A stretch of 12,885 nucleotides of DNA from Caulobacter sp. B11 (GCF_002737765.1 NZ_PEGG01000039.1:1-12885), one strand, 5' to 3'; positions 5,532-12,432 are shown, numbered from the stretch's first letter. The notes: generated by a model from the sequence alone, not told the origin. A program made the numbers and translations.

Positions 5532-6269
5532 ATGAACACCGCCTCCCCCTCCGTGCTCACCGTCCTGCAGGCCCGAATGTCGTCACGCCGCCTGCCGGGC
5601 AAGGTGTTGGCGGACCTCGAGGGGGCGCCGATGATCCTGCGTCAGATCGAACGCCTGCGCCGCGCGCCCAGCCTCGGCGCGATCGTCGTCGCCACCTCGA
5701 TCGAGGCCAGCGACGAGCCCCTGGCCCATTGCCTGGCGGCGGCCGGTGTGCCCGTTCATCGCGGCGCGCTGGACGACGTTCTTGGACGCTTCGCCGACAC
5801 CCTGGAGCATTTTGGCCCGGCCAAGACCGTGGTTCGCCTGACCGCCGACTGCCCGCTCGCAGACCCCGAGGTCATTGAAGCCACCCTGGCCCTGCACCGC
5901 CGGACCGGAGCGGACTACGCCTCAAGCACCGCGGCGGGGCGGACCTTCGCCAAGGGCCTGGACGTCGAGGTGATGACCGCGGCCAGCCTGCTGACCGCCG
6001 CCGCCGAAGCGACCGAGGCCTATGACCGCGAGCACGTCACGCCGTTCATCTACAACCATCCCCAGCGCTTCACCGTCGTGGGCCTGACCCAGCCAGCCGA
6101 TGAGGGCGATGTGCGCTGGACGGTCGACCTGCCCGACGACCTGGAATTCGTCCGCGCCGTCTATGCGGCGCTCTACCCAGTCAAGCCGGCCTTTACCTCC
6201 GACGACGTCCGAGACCTGGTGTCGCGACGACCCGATCTGGCCCGGCTTGGCGGTGAACGGAGGCTTTAG
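5532..6269 (+). CDS. SpsF-family cytidylyltransferase, probable CMP-pseudaminic acid synthetase
   Basis: A 245-residue nucleotidyltransferase of the SpsF/NeuA-like group. The CTP-binding signature QARMSSRRLPGKVL is at residues 13-26, the GALDDVLGRF segment at 78-87 and the metal-binding LTADCPL at 103-109; the end, VRWTVDLPDDLEFVRAVY, is typical. Such enzymes activate a nonulosonic acid with CTP. Between a flagellin glycosyltransferase and a PseH-like acetyltransferase, the likely product is CMP-pseudaminic acid, the FlmG donor (the PseF step). Family alone cannot separate pseudaminic from legionaminic or other acid substrates, so I give no symbol. AAGAGG precedes the ATG by five bases and overlaps the flmG stop region, indicating translational coupling. 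Confidence 0.78.
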   Translation: MNTASPSVLTVLQARMSSRRLPGKVLADLEGAPMILRQIERLRRAPSLGAIVVATSIEASDEPLAHCLAAAGVPVHRGALDDVLGRFADTLEHFGPAKTVVRLTADCPLADPEVIEATLALHRRTGADYASSTAAGRTFAKGLDVEVMTAASLLTAAAEATEAYDREHVTPFIYNHPQRFTVVGLTQPADEGDVRWTVDLPDDLEFVRAVYAALYPVKPAFTSDDVRDLVSRRPDLARLGGERRL

Positions 6270-6276
6270 AACCGCG

Positions 6277-6837
6277 ATGACCCGGATCATCCTGCGCGAC
6301 CTCATCGAGGCGGACCGCACTCGCATCCACGCCTGGCGCAACAGCCCCGAAGTCGCCGCCTACATGTACGCCGATCATCCGATCACGACCGCCGAACATG
6401 ACCGCTGGTTTGACGGCCTGGCGGGGGACGTCCGCCGCCGGTACTGGATCATCGAGGTCAATGACGAGCCCGTGGGCCTCGCCAACCTGGTCAATATCGA
6501 CCGTACGACCGGGCGCTGCGACTGGGCCTACTACCTGGCCAGCCCCTCCGTTCGAGGCCTGGGCGTCGGGTCGTTCGTCGAATTCTGGGTCATCGACTAC
6601 GTCTTCAGCGTTCTGGGCCTACGCAAGCTTTGGTGCGAGGTCCTGTTGTCGAACGAGGCGGTCTGGGGGCTGCATCTGATGCATGGCTTCGAGCGCGAGG
6701 CGTTGTACCGGGCCCATGTGATCAAGAACGGCGAGCCGGCTGACGTGGTGGGCCTGGGCTTGCTGGCCGAGGACTGGGCGGGTCGCCGCCCCGCCATGCG
6801 TGAGCGTCTGTTGGCCAAGGGCTTCGACATCGCCTGA
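6277..6837 (+). CDS. flmH: PseH/FlmH-like GNAT N-acetyltransferase
   Basis: A 186-residue GNAT protein. It begins with the RDLIEADRTRIHAWRNSPEVAAYM pattern found in PseH enzymes, and has the acetyl-CoA pyrophosphate loop RGLGVG at residues 93-98, followed by SFVEFWVIDYVF. PseH acetylates the 4-amino group of UDP-4-amino-4,6-dideoxy-beta-L-AltNAc, the third step toward pseudaminic acid. Context with the flmG and cytidylyltransferase genes supports that role over RimJ-type protein acetylation, which shares the fold. GGAGG at 6259-6263 lies 13 bases before the ATG, a long but usable spacing. Seven bases separate it from the upstream stop. Pathway steps PseB, PseC, PseG and PseI are not in the window and must be encoded elsewhere, as they are in C. 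crescentus. Confidence 0.82.
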   Translation: MTRIILRDLIEADRTRIHAWRNSPEVAAYMYADHPITTAEHDRWFDGLAGDVRRRYWIIEVNDEPVGLANLVNIDRTTGRCDWAYYLASPSVRGLGVGSFVEFWVIDYVFSVLGLRKLWCEVLLSNEAVWGLHLMHGFEREALYRAHVIKNGEPADVVGLGLLAEDWAGRRPAMRERLLAKGFDIA

Positions 6838-6856
6838 GGTCGCGCCGGTTCAGGGC

Positions 6857-6882
6857 GGAACTCCTGGCCTCGGCGAGACGTT
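6857..6882 (+). promoter_or_regulatory. SigT/EcfG-type general stress promoter
   Basis: GGAAC (6857-6861), 17 bases, then CGTT (6879-6882) matches the alphaproteobacterial general stress sigma factor consensus GGAAC-N16/17-CGTT exactly. The predicted start, near 6889, is about 32 bases before the ATG of the acidic protein gene. I found no other exact match placed before a gene in this window. Confidence 0.72.
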
Positions 6883-6920
6883 TCTGCGGGAGACCAAGCC
6901 CGAGAGAGCCAGGAGCCGCC

Positions 6921-7319
6921 ATGTCCACCGATCCCGATTTCGACGGCGCTGACGCCCAAGACCGCGCCGAGGCGCTGGACGAGACCCATCTGACCGAAGA
7001 CGGCGAGGCGATCGCCAATTTCGATGACCTCGACGACGTCCTGGACGTCACCGTGGCGGACGGCGACGCCGATGAGGACGAGGATCCCGACCCCGACCTC
7101 GTCGAGGACGATGAACTGGACGAAGTCCAGGAAATCCTCGAATCAGGCCGCGACGACGAAGGGCTGGACGTCGATCGCGAGCCGCTCGACGCCATCGCCG
7201 GCGACGATCTCGATATCGACGAGACCCTCGGCGGCGACGATGACCAGCCGGCCGATTTCGAGTCCACGACCCTTGATAAAGACGACATCGAGGCCCTCGG
7301 CCACGCCGACGAGGCTTGA
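6921..7319 (+). CDS. Hyperacidic small protein of unknown function
   Basis: A 132-residue protein of extreme composition: 39 Asp plus 17 Glu (about 42%) against only three Arg and one Lys, with no cysteine. No domain is recognised. It carries short repeated acidic motifs (DDLDDVLDV, EDDELDEV, DDLDIDETL, KDDIEALG) with regularly placed Leu/Ile, which could form amphipathic helices or a linear binding surface. No signal peptide or membrane segment is present, so it is probably cytoplasmic and largely disordered. AGGAG lies six bases before the ATG. It sits directly behind an exact SigT-type promoter, suggesting induction in general stress. Such proteins can bind basic partners, chelate divalent cations or mimic DNA; nothing here decides between these. 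Being a real gene is supported by the start signals and codon usage. Confidence 0.75.
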   Translation: MSTDPDFDGADAQDRAEALDETHLTEDGEAIANFDDLDDVLDVTVADGDADEDEDPDPDLVEDDELDEVQEILESGRDDEGLDVDREPLDAIAGDDLDIDETLGGDDDQPADFESTTLDKDDIEALGHADEA

Positions 7320-7355
7320 ACGATCCAGCCGGTTTCGAATAGCCACGCACATCCC

Positions 7356-7411
7356 TTGCCAAGCGCGCGCGCGCCGGTAGTTTGGTCGCTCGTTTTGAAC
7401 ACTTGTTCGAA
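7356..7411 (+). promoter_or_regulatory. Candidate promoter and GAAC/GTTC dyad upstream of moxR
   Basis: TTTGAAC-ACTT-GTTCGAA (7394-7411) is an 18-bp dyad with one mismatch. A mediocre housekeeping promoter candidate (TTGCCAA at 7356-7362, 13 bases, GGTAGTTT at 7376-7383) would start transcription near 7390, putting the dyad at the beginning of the message as an operator would be. Between the boxes lies a 12-bp alternating GC run (7363-7374). Confidence 0.35.
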
Positions 7412-7439
7412 GGGCCATGGGCCCCGGCTGAGGACGGCA

Positions 7440-8309
7440 ATGAGCCAGCGTTTCGAAGGCACCAAAGACTATGTCGCCACCGACGATCTGAAGGTGGCGG
7501 TCAACGCCGCCGTGGCGCTGGAGCGGCCCCTGCTGATCAAGGGCGAGCCGGGCACCGGCAAGACCGTGCTGGCCTATGAGGTCGCCAAGGCCATGGGCGC
7601 GCCCCTGCTGACCTGGCACATCAAGTCGACCACCAAGGCCCAGCAGGGCCTTTACGAGTACGACGCCGTCACCCGCCTGCGCGACAGCCAACTGGGTGAT
7701 GAGCGCGTCAAGGACGTCGCCAACTACATCAAGAAGGGCAAGCTCTGGGAAGCCTTCGAGGCCCCCGTGCGCCCCGTGCTGCTGATCGACGAAATCGACA
7801 AGGCCGACATCGAGTTCCCCAACGATCTGCTGCAGGAACTCGATCGCAACGAATTCTACGTCTACGAGACCGGCGAGACGATCGCGGCCAAGGTCCGGCC
7901 GATCATCATCATCACCTCCAACAACGAGAAGGAACTGCCCGACGCCTTCCTGCGCCGCTGTTTCTTCCACTATATCCGCTTCCCCGACGAGGCGACGATG
8001 CAGGCCATCGTCGACGTGCACTTCCCGGGCATCAAGCAGAAGCTGGTCGCCGAGGCCCTGCGGATTTTCTACGACATGCGCAAGGTGCCGGGCCTCAAGA
8101 AGAAGCCCTCGACCTCGGAACTGCTGGACTGGCTCAAGCTGCTGCTGGTCGAGGACATCGACGAGGCCACCCTGCGGGAAAAGGATCCGACCAAGCTGAT
8201 CCCGCCCCTGCACGGCGCGCTGCTCAAGAACGAGCAGGACGTCCATCTGTTCGAACGGCTGGCCTTCCTGGCGCGCCGCGAGGGCTCGGGCGCGCGTCCG
8301 GGGCAATAG
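7440..8309 (+). CDS. MoxR-family AAA+ ATPase
   Basis: A 289-residue AAA+ ATPase of the MoxR group (COG0714). Walker A GEPGTGKT is at residues 35-42, Walker B VLLIDE at 113-118, sensor-1 TSNN at 159-162 and the arginine-finger candidates R172/R173 in LRRC; an alpha-helical lid follows. MoxR ATPases act as cytoplasmic chaperones, usually with a von Willebrand factor A (VWA) partner, in maturation of enzymes or stress responses. The start MSQRFEGTKDYV was chosen because it has GAGGA six bases upstream and matches the usual N-terminus; an in-frame ATG at 7356 would add 28 unconserved residues. The next gene is a lipoprotein, not a VWA protein, so the usual partner is missing here. Confidence 0.9.
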   Translation: MSQRFEGTKDYVATDDLKVAVNAAVALERPLLIKGEPGTGKTVLAYEVAKAMGAPLLTWHIKSTTKAQQGLYEYDAVTRLRDSQLGDERVKDVANYIKKGKLWEAFEAPVRPVLLIDEIDKADIEFPNDLLQELDRNEFYVYETGETIAAKVRPIIIITSNNEKELPDAFLRRCFFHYIRFPDEATMQAIVDVHFPGIKQKLVAEALRIFYDMRKVPGLKKKPSTSELLDWLKLLLVEDIDEATLREKDPTKLIPPLHGALLKNEQDVHLFERLAFLARREGSGARPGQ

Positions 8310-8399
8310 GCCGCGGCCGGTCGGTGGATCGTTAAGCCGATTTCATTGGACCTCGCGCATGGGTCACCTCAGGTTCGCCTGAATTCGAGGAACACCCCT

Positions 8400-9230
8400 A
8401 TGCGCGCTGCTCTGTTGATCTCGGCCTCGGCCTCGCTGCTGGTTCTGGCCGCCTGTTCACCCAAGGTCGAGGTCCACCACGGCGACCGTGGCGACAGGGT
8501 CTCGCGCTCGCCCTTGAAGGTGATCAGCAAGCTCGATTGCCCGGCGGTTCAGGGCGAGCTGCGCAAGGTCAGCGCGGCGGCGGACGGCCAGTCCTGCGTC
8601 TATTCCGGCGCCCAGGCCGAGGTGGTGCTCCGGCTTTTGCCGATGCCAGGCGGCGACGCCGAGGCGGCACTGGCCCCCATCGAGGCTGACCTGAAGACCC
8701 TGATGCCGGCCCGCAAGACGATCAGCGCGACGGAGGGCGTCAAGGCCGACGGCGATACGGCTCGCATCCGCCTGCCTGGCGTCAGCATCGACGCCCACGG
8801 CGACAAGGCCGATATCAAGATCGGCGGCCTGACCATCAACGCCAATGACGACTCCGCCGAGGTCAGGGTTTCGAAAAATCTGGTGGTTCGCGACGGCGAC
8901 GCCTCGCGCAGCGTTCAGGTCAACGAATCCGCCAACAGCAAGTCCACCGTGGTCCGCGCCAGTTCGGATGAGGACGGCGGCGTCGACATCAAGGCCGACC
9001 GGGACGGCGCCGAGGTCCGTCATCGCCGGGGCGGCGACGGCGTTCGGGCCACCCTGATCCTGGCCAGTGACAAGGCGACCAGCGGCTATCGCGTCGTCGG
9101 CTACGAGGCTCGCGGCCCCAAGGGCGGGCCGATGGCCGTCGCTATCGTCAAGGCCAAGGATCGCGACGGCGGCGATCACGACATCTTCAAGGACATGAAG
9201 GCCCTGGTGCGCCACAACGTCGGGGGCTAG
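8400..9230 (+). CDS. Putative lipoprotein with acidic GD-rich repeats
   Basis: A 276-residue predicted lipoprotein. MRAALLISASASLLVLAAC is a short signal peptide with lipobox L-A-A-C and the lipidated Cys at position 19, followed by Ser, which favours outer-membrane sorting by the E. coli rule. Two further cysteines about 20 residues apart in the N-terminal mature part (contexts LDCP and QSCVY) could form a disulfide. The middle has degenerate strand-like repeats (GVSIDAHGDKADIKIGG, then LTINANDDSAEVRVS), suggesting a beta-rich, possibly beta-solenoid fold. I do not recognise a characterised family. GAGGA lies eight bases before the chosen ATG; an in-frame ATG at 8346 would bury the signal peptide. 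It lies 90 bp after moxR on the same strand with no clear terminator between them. Confidence 0.82.
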   Translation: MRAALLISASASLLVLAACSPKVEVHHGDRGDRVSRSPLKVISKLDCPAVQGELRKVSAAADGQSCVYSGAQAEVVLRLLPMPGGDAEAALAPIEADLKTLMPARKTISATEGVKADGDTARIRLPGVSIDAHGDKADIKIGGLTINANDDSAEVRVSKNLVVRDGDASRSVQVNESANSKSTVVRASSDEDGGVDIKADRDGAEVRHRRGGDGVRATLILASDKATSGYRVVGYEARGPKGGPMAVAIVKAKDRDGGDHDIFKDMKALVRHNVGG

Positions 9231-9297
9231 AGCCCCTTCCGACCTGATGAATTCATCAGAGGGCGGGAGAAAAGGCCTCTATATCAAAAGTTTAGAG

Positions 9298-9335
9298 CAT
9301 TTTCCGATGGCCGTTTCACGCTCGACCGGAAAATG
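9298..9335. repeat. Extragenic inverted repeat (CATTTTCCG / CGGAAAATG)
   Basis: Perfect 9-bp arms at 9298-9306 and 9327-9335 flank a 20-bp spacer, in a TTTAGAGCATTTTCCG context. Similar GAGCATTTTCCG...CGGAAAATG elements are, from memory, common between genes of Caulobacter and other alphaproteobacteria, so this is probably one copy of a dispersed repeat. It lies between convergent genes. Confidence 0.5.
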
Positions 9336-9383
9336 GTCCAGCGGCCAGACGGAGCCGCTAATGATCGGCTGGATCGTCCAATG

Positions 9384-9417
9384 CGCCGTCTCCCCGGCAT
9401 GTACCGGGAAGACGGCG
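9384..9417. terminator. Strong hairpin between convergent genes
   Basis: CGCCGTCT (9384-9391) pairs with AGACGGCG (9410-9417), then, after one C/A mismatch, CCCGG pairs with CCGGG around the loop CATGTA. It lies between the stops of the lipoprotein gene (plus strand) and the minus-strand gene at 9459, where a shared bidirectional terminator would sit. Neither side has a T-run, so intrinsic termination is uncertain. Confidence 0.45.
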
Positions 9418-9458
9418 TTCAGGGGATGCTTGACCCTTCCTGACCTTGTCCGGCGCCT

Positions 9459-9830
9459 CTAGACCGGCGCCACTTCCATGACCTTGTAGGTCAGGGGCCG
9501 GCCGTCCTCGTCGGTGACGGTCACATATTCGCCGGTCGCGAAGCGGTGTTCGCCCAAGCGGTGGACGGGCTCGTCATCGGCCTCGTCGGTCTGGTCATAG
9601 TCGAAGAACCACCGGCTGCCCTTGCGGGCCAGGCGACCGTCCACGGCCTCCTCATCGGGCGAGAAGCGGCGCACGCTGCAGTCAGCCTTCACCTTGGCGT
9701 AGGCCGCTTCATCCAGCATGCCGTCGGCGGTCAGGGGGGCGGTCAGGGCATAGCCCCGATGATCATCGCCACCGGCGAATTCGGTGCCCGGATTGCGGGC
9801 GAGACGCATGACGATACGCGACAGGGACAT
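9459..9830 (-). CDS. Conserved hypothetical protein
   Basis: A 123-residue, probably cytoplasmic protein with no signal peptide or membrane segment. Its layout is recognisable as a small alphaproteobacterial conserved hypothetical: SRIVMRLARNPGTEF, then RGYALTAPLTADGMLD, KADCSVRRFSPDEE, RWFFDYDQ, and the C-terminal HRFATGEYVTVTDEDG with TYKVMEVAPV. I know no assigned function. The regular strand pattern suggests a compact beta-rich fold. A good Shine-Dalgarno, AAGGAGG, lies seven bases before the ATG. It follows the universal stress protein gene by 48 bp on the same strand with no terminator between them, so co-transcription and a shared stress or low-oxygen response are plausible. Confidence 0.8.
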   Translation of the reverse strand: MSLSRIVMRLARNPGTEFAGGDDHRGYALTAPLTADGMLDEAAYAKVKADCSVRRFSPDEEAVDGRLARKGSRWFFDYDQTDEADDEPVHRLGEHRFATGEYVTVTDEDGRPLTYKVMEVAPV

Positions 9831-9878
9831 ACGATGTCCTCCTTGGTTTTCTCGGTTACGGAACGCTTTTCAGCAGCT

Positions 9879-10691
9879 TTAGTGCGACAGGAACAGGGAG
9901 GGCCCGTCGGTGTTGAGAAGGCTGCGGGTGGTGCCGCCGAAGATGAACTCCTGCAGACGCGGGTGCCCAAAGGCCCCGGCCACGAGGAGATCCGCTTTGA
10001 CCTCTCGGGCCGCGCCCAGTAGCAGGCCGGCCGCGTCGCCCGAGCCCTCGAGGGTGCGAAGGCTGGCCGTGACGCCCCGGGCCGCGAGGAACTCCAGAGC
10101 GCGGGCCGGATCGAAGCTGCGCGATGAGGCGCCCGGCGCGCAGGCCAGCACGACCGACGAGGCCTTTTGTAGCAACGGCAGGGCCGTTCGCAGCGCGCGG
10201 CTGGCCTCCTTGCCGCCATCCCAGGCCACCAGGGCCACGCCGTCGGGCCGGAAGCCCGCCCGCGCGACGATCACCGGCCGCTGTTCGTCGGCGATCATCT
10301 GCTGGAAGGTCTCGGCCAACGGGCCGCGCCCTCGGGCGGCGGAATCGTCGAAGACGATCACGTCGGACAGGCGGGCCTCCATGGCCAGGCCGGCCCAGAC
10401 GGGCGTCTCCAGACAGACGACCTTGGCGCGGGCATAGCCCAGCTCGGCCGCCATGGCCTTGACCACGCCGGCGCCCTCGGCAGCGGCTTCCTTGAGGCTC
10501 TCGATGGCGGTGATCTGCACCCCGCCCATGAAGCCCTCGCCCATCCAGGGCATCAGGTCGGCGATATCGGCGGGCGCATGGACACAGGCCAACTCGGCGT
10601 CGAAGGCCCCGGCCAGCCGCGCCGCAGCTCGCAGCAAGTCGATGTCGGTCTTCACGCCGGCCACCGGCGCCATGATTTTTGCCCAGCTCAT
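9879..10691 (-). CDS. Tandem-domain universal stress protein (UspA family)
   Basis: A 270-residue protein with two Usp domains. The first starts SWAKIMAPVAG and lacks the nucleotide motif. The second (about residues 150-270) carries the ATP-binding G-2X-G-9X-G motif at 239-252 (GAFG, nine residues, then GGTT), in the form common in alphaproteobacterial tandem Usps. Such proteins bind ATP or AMP and help survival in starvation, oxidative or low-oxygen stress. I chose ATG 10691 because GGGGAG lies seven bases upstream; an ATG at 10721 would add ten residues without a ribosome site. A FixK-like box lies 52-65 bp upstream of the start, consistent with oxygen-responsive control. The gene is divergent from the HD hydrolase gene. 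Confidence 0.9.
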   Translation of the reverse strand: MSWAKIMAPVAGVKTDIDLLRAAARLAGAFDAELACVHAPADIADLMPWMGEGFMGGVQITAIESLKEAAAEGAGVVKAMAAELGYARAKVVCLETPVWAGLAMEARLSDVIVFDDSAARGRGPLAETFQQMIADEQRPVIVARAGFRPDGVALVAWDGGKEASRALRTALPLLQKASSVVLACAPGASSRSFDPARALEFLAARGVTASLRTLEGSGDAAGLLLGAAREVKADLLVAGAFGHPRLQEFIFGGTTRSLLNTDGPSLFLSH

Positions 10692-10742
10692 GATCGAACT
10701 CCCCTGTTGGCGCATTTCCATGGGATGGAAGACGGCGCGTCA

Positions 10743-10756
10743 TTGATCTTTCGCAA
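10743..10756. promoter_or_regulatory. FixK/FNR-type box in the usp-HD divergent region
   Basis: TTGATCTTTCGCAA fits the FixK2-type pattern TTG(A/C)-N6-(T/G)CAA. The FNR-type left half TTGAT is perfect and the right half CGCAA degenerate against ATCAA. Centred at -41.5 it would set a usp start near 10708, 17 bases before the ATG. It could also act on the divergent HD gene. Confidence 0.45.
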
Positions 10757-10799
10757 GCGATGCGTCAGCAAAGCCACCTTCACTGTAGGAAACGATCTC

Positions 10800-11441
10800 G
10801 TGGCCAAAGGGCTGCATAAGGGCCCGCCGAGGGCATGGCAGCGGATGCTTTCGGGCCGCCGGCTGGATCTGCTCGACCCCTCGCCCATGGACATCGAGAT
10901 CGAGGACATCGCCCATGGCCTGGCGCGGGTGGCGCGCTGGAACGGCCAGACCATCGGCGAGCATGGCTTCTCCGTGGCCCAGCACAGCCTGGTGGTCGAG
11001 GAGATCGTCGCCCACATCAAGCCCGACCTCGAGCCGCGCTGGCGACTGGCGGCGCTTCTGCACGACGCCAGCGAATATGTGATCGGCGACATGATCAGTC
11101 CGTTCAAGGCGGCGCTGGGCGTCAGCTACAAGGACTTCGAGGCCCGGCTGGAGGACGCCATCCACATCCGTTTTGGCCTGCCGGTCAAGACGCCCGCCGC
11201 GATCAAGAAGCTGATCAAGCAGGCCGACCGGGCCTGCGCCTTTTTCGAAGCGACGCAGTTGGCCGGCTTCGACCAGGCCGAATCCCTGTCGATCTTCGGC
11301 GCCCCGCCGCCCGGCTATGACCTGAAGATCGTGCCGCTGCCGCCCTTCGAGGCCCAGGCCCACTATGTGCAGCGCTTTCATGTGCTGTCGCGGGCGGCGG
11401 GGTTCGAATCCGCGCCCAACGCCGCGTTCGAGACCGAATGA
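10800..11441 (+). CDS. HD-domain metal-dependent hydrolase (YfbR-like)
   Basis: A 213-residue HD-superfamily phosphohydrolase. Using the GTG start, the metal-site pattern is H62 (SVAQHS), H88-D89 (LLHDASEYVIGD, also holding the E-x4-D pair typical of YfbR-type 5'-nucleotidases) and D143 (KQADRACAF). A nucleotide or nucleotide-like phosphomonoester is a likely substrate, but none can be assigned. The opening RMLSGRRLDLLDPSPMDIEIEDIAHGLAR is characteristic of an alphaproteobacterial subfamily. GTG 10800 has TAGGA nine bases upstream; in-frame ATG 10725 is possible but has no ribosome site and adds 25 atypical residues. Its stop overlaps the next start (ATGA), so it is translationally coupled to the NrtR-like gene, which suggests a nucleotide or NAD-related role. 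Confidence 0.85.
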   Translation: MAKGLHKGPPRAWQRMLSGRRLDLLDPSPMDIEIEDIAHGLARVARWNGQTIGEHGFSVAQHSLVVEEIVAHIKPDLEPRWRLAALLHDASEYVIGDMISPFKAALGVSYKDFEARLEDAIHIRFGLPVKTPAAIKKLIKQADRACAFFEATQLAGFDQAESLSIFGAPPPGYDLKIVPLPPFEAQAHYVQRFHVLSRAAGFESAPNAAFETE

Positions 11442-12418
11442 GCGCTTCGGTCGTCATCGGACTATCGGCCGTGGTCGTCGCCATCCGCGACGGCGAGGCC
11501 TTGGTCCTGACCGTGCGGCCGCATGATGCGATCACCGACGTGGCCAGCCCCCTGCCCGGCCTGCCGTTCGGCCCGTTCGACCCCGAGGGCCACCGCACCT
11601 TCGAACTGGGCCTGCGGGCCTTCGTCACTGAACAGACCCGGTTCCAGCTGGGCTATGTCGAGCAGCTCTACACCTTCGGCGACAAGGGCCGCGACGCGCC
11701 GCGCGCCGAGGTCGGGGCCGGGGCCGCGCGGGTGGTCTCGGTCGGCTATCTGGGCCTGACCCCCACCGCCACCGAAACCCAGGCCCCCGACACGCTCTGG
11801 GCCCCCTGGTCGCGGTTCTTTCCGTGGGAGGACTGGCGTCACGGCCGTCCCGCCCTGCTCGACGAGGCCATCGCCCCGGCCCTGCGCCGCTGGGCCGGCG
11901 ACGACGCCGACAAGACCTCGCGCGCCCGCTTGGCCTTCGCCCTCGACGGCGCGCCCTGGAACGAGGAACGGGTGCTGGAGCGCTACGAGTTGCTCTACGA
12001 GGCCGGCCTGGCCCCCGAGGCGGCCCGCGACCGGGCCCGGGCCGACGGCCAAGACCCGGCCGAGCCGGTCGCCCTGTCGGCGGCCCTGGGCGAGCCGATG
12101 ATCTCCGACCACCGCCGCATCCTGGCCACCGGCCTGTCGCGGCTCCGCGGCAAGATCAAGTATCGGCCGGTGGTGTTCGAACTGACCCCGCCAGAATTCA
12201 CCCTCTCGACCCTGCAGCGCACGGTCGAGGCCATAGCCGGCGTGCCGCTGCACAAGCAGAACTTCCGCCGCGTGGTCGAGCGCGAGGACCTGGTCGAGGG
12301 CCTGGGCCGCCTGGACGCCGAAACCGGCGGCCGCCCGGCCGAGCTGTTCCGCTTCCGCCGCGAAGCCCTGGCGGAGCGCCCGGCGACGGGCTTGAGCCTG
12401 CCGCTGCTGCGGGACTAA
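11438..12418 (+). CDS. NrtR-like NUDIX-related regulator (NAD regulator family)
   Basis: A 326-residue protein with an N-terminal NUDIX-fold domain and a C-terminal winged-helix domain of the NrtR type at about residues 247-290: ELTPPEFTLSTLQRTVEAIAG, then PLHKQNFRRVVE. The NUDIX box region (from about residue 45, GPFDPEGHRTFELGLRAFVTEQT) lacks the REx2EE catalytic core (RAFVTEQ instead), so hydrolysis is unlikely. In NrtR proteins this domain senses ADP-ribose-type ligands and controls NAD biosynthesis genes. An inserted segment (about 100-225) makes it longer than classical NrtR; the form resembles the alphaproteobacterial proteins I recall as COG4111, labelled NAD regulator. The ATG overlaps the HD gene stop by four bases. 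No NAD biosynthesis gene is visible, so targets may lie elsewhere or include its own operon. Confidence 0.8.
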   Translation: MSASVVIGLSAVVVAIRDGEALVLTVRPHDAITDVASPLPGLPFGPFDPEGHRTFELGLRAFVTEQTRFQLGYVEQLYTFGDKGRDAPRAEVGAGAARVVSVGYLGLTPTATETQAPDTLWAPWSRFFPWEDWRHGRPALLDEAIAPALRRWAGDDADKTSRARLAFALDGAPWNEERVLERYELLYEAGLAPEAARDRARADGQDPAEPVALSAALGEPMISDHRRILATGLSRLRGKIKYRPVVFELTPPEFTLSTLQRTVEAIAGVPLHKQNFRRVVEREDLVEGLGRLDAETGGRPAELFRFRREALAERPATGLSLPLLRD

Positions 12419-12432
12419 ACAGCGATCGAGGC

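Noticed and set aside
3686..5602. Very long open frame (638 codons) antisense to flmG
   Set aside because: Translation is rich in Arg, Gly, Gln and Ala with no domain. It is the usual open antisense frame opposite a GC-rich gene with strong third-position GC; the plus strand encodes a clear TPR-glycosyltransferase.
7363..7374. Alternating (GC)6 run as a Z-DNA element
   Set aside because: Short and unremarkable in a genome of this GC content; no independent support.
7394..7411. LexA/SOS box
   Set aside because: The spacing GAAC-N4-GTTC is the Gram-positive form; alphaproteobacterial LexA uses GTTC-N7-GTTC, so an SOS call is not supported.
7143..8306. 387-codon antisense frame opposite moxR
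   Set aside because: Moderately protein-like composition but no recognisable domain, while the plus strand holds complete AAA+ motifs.
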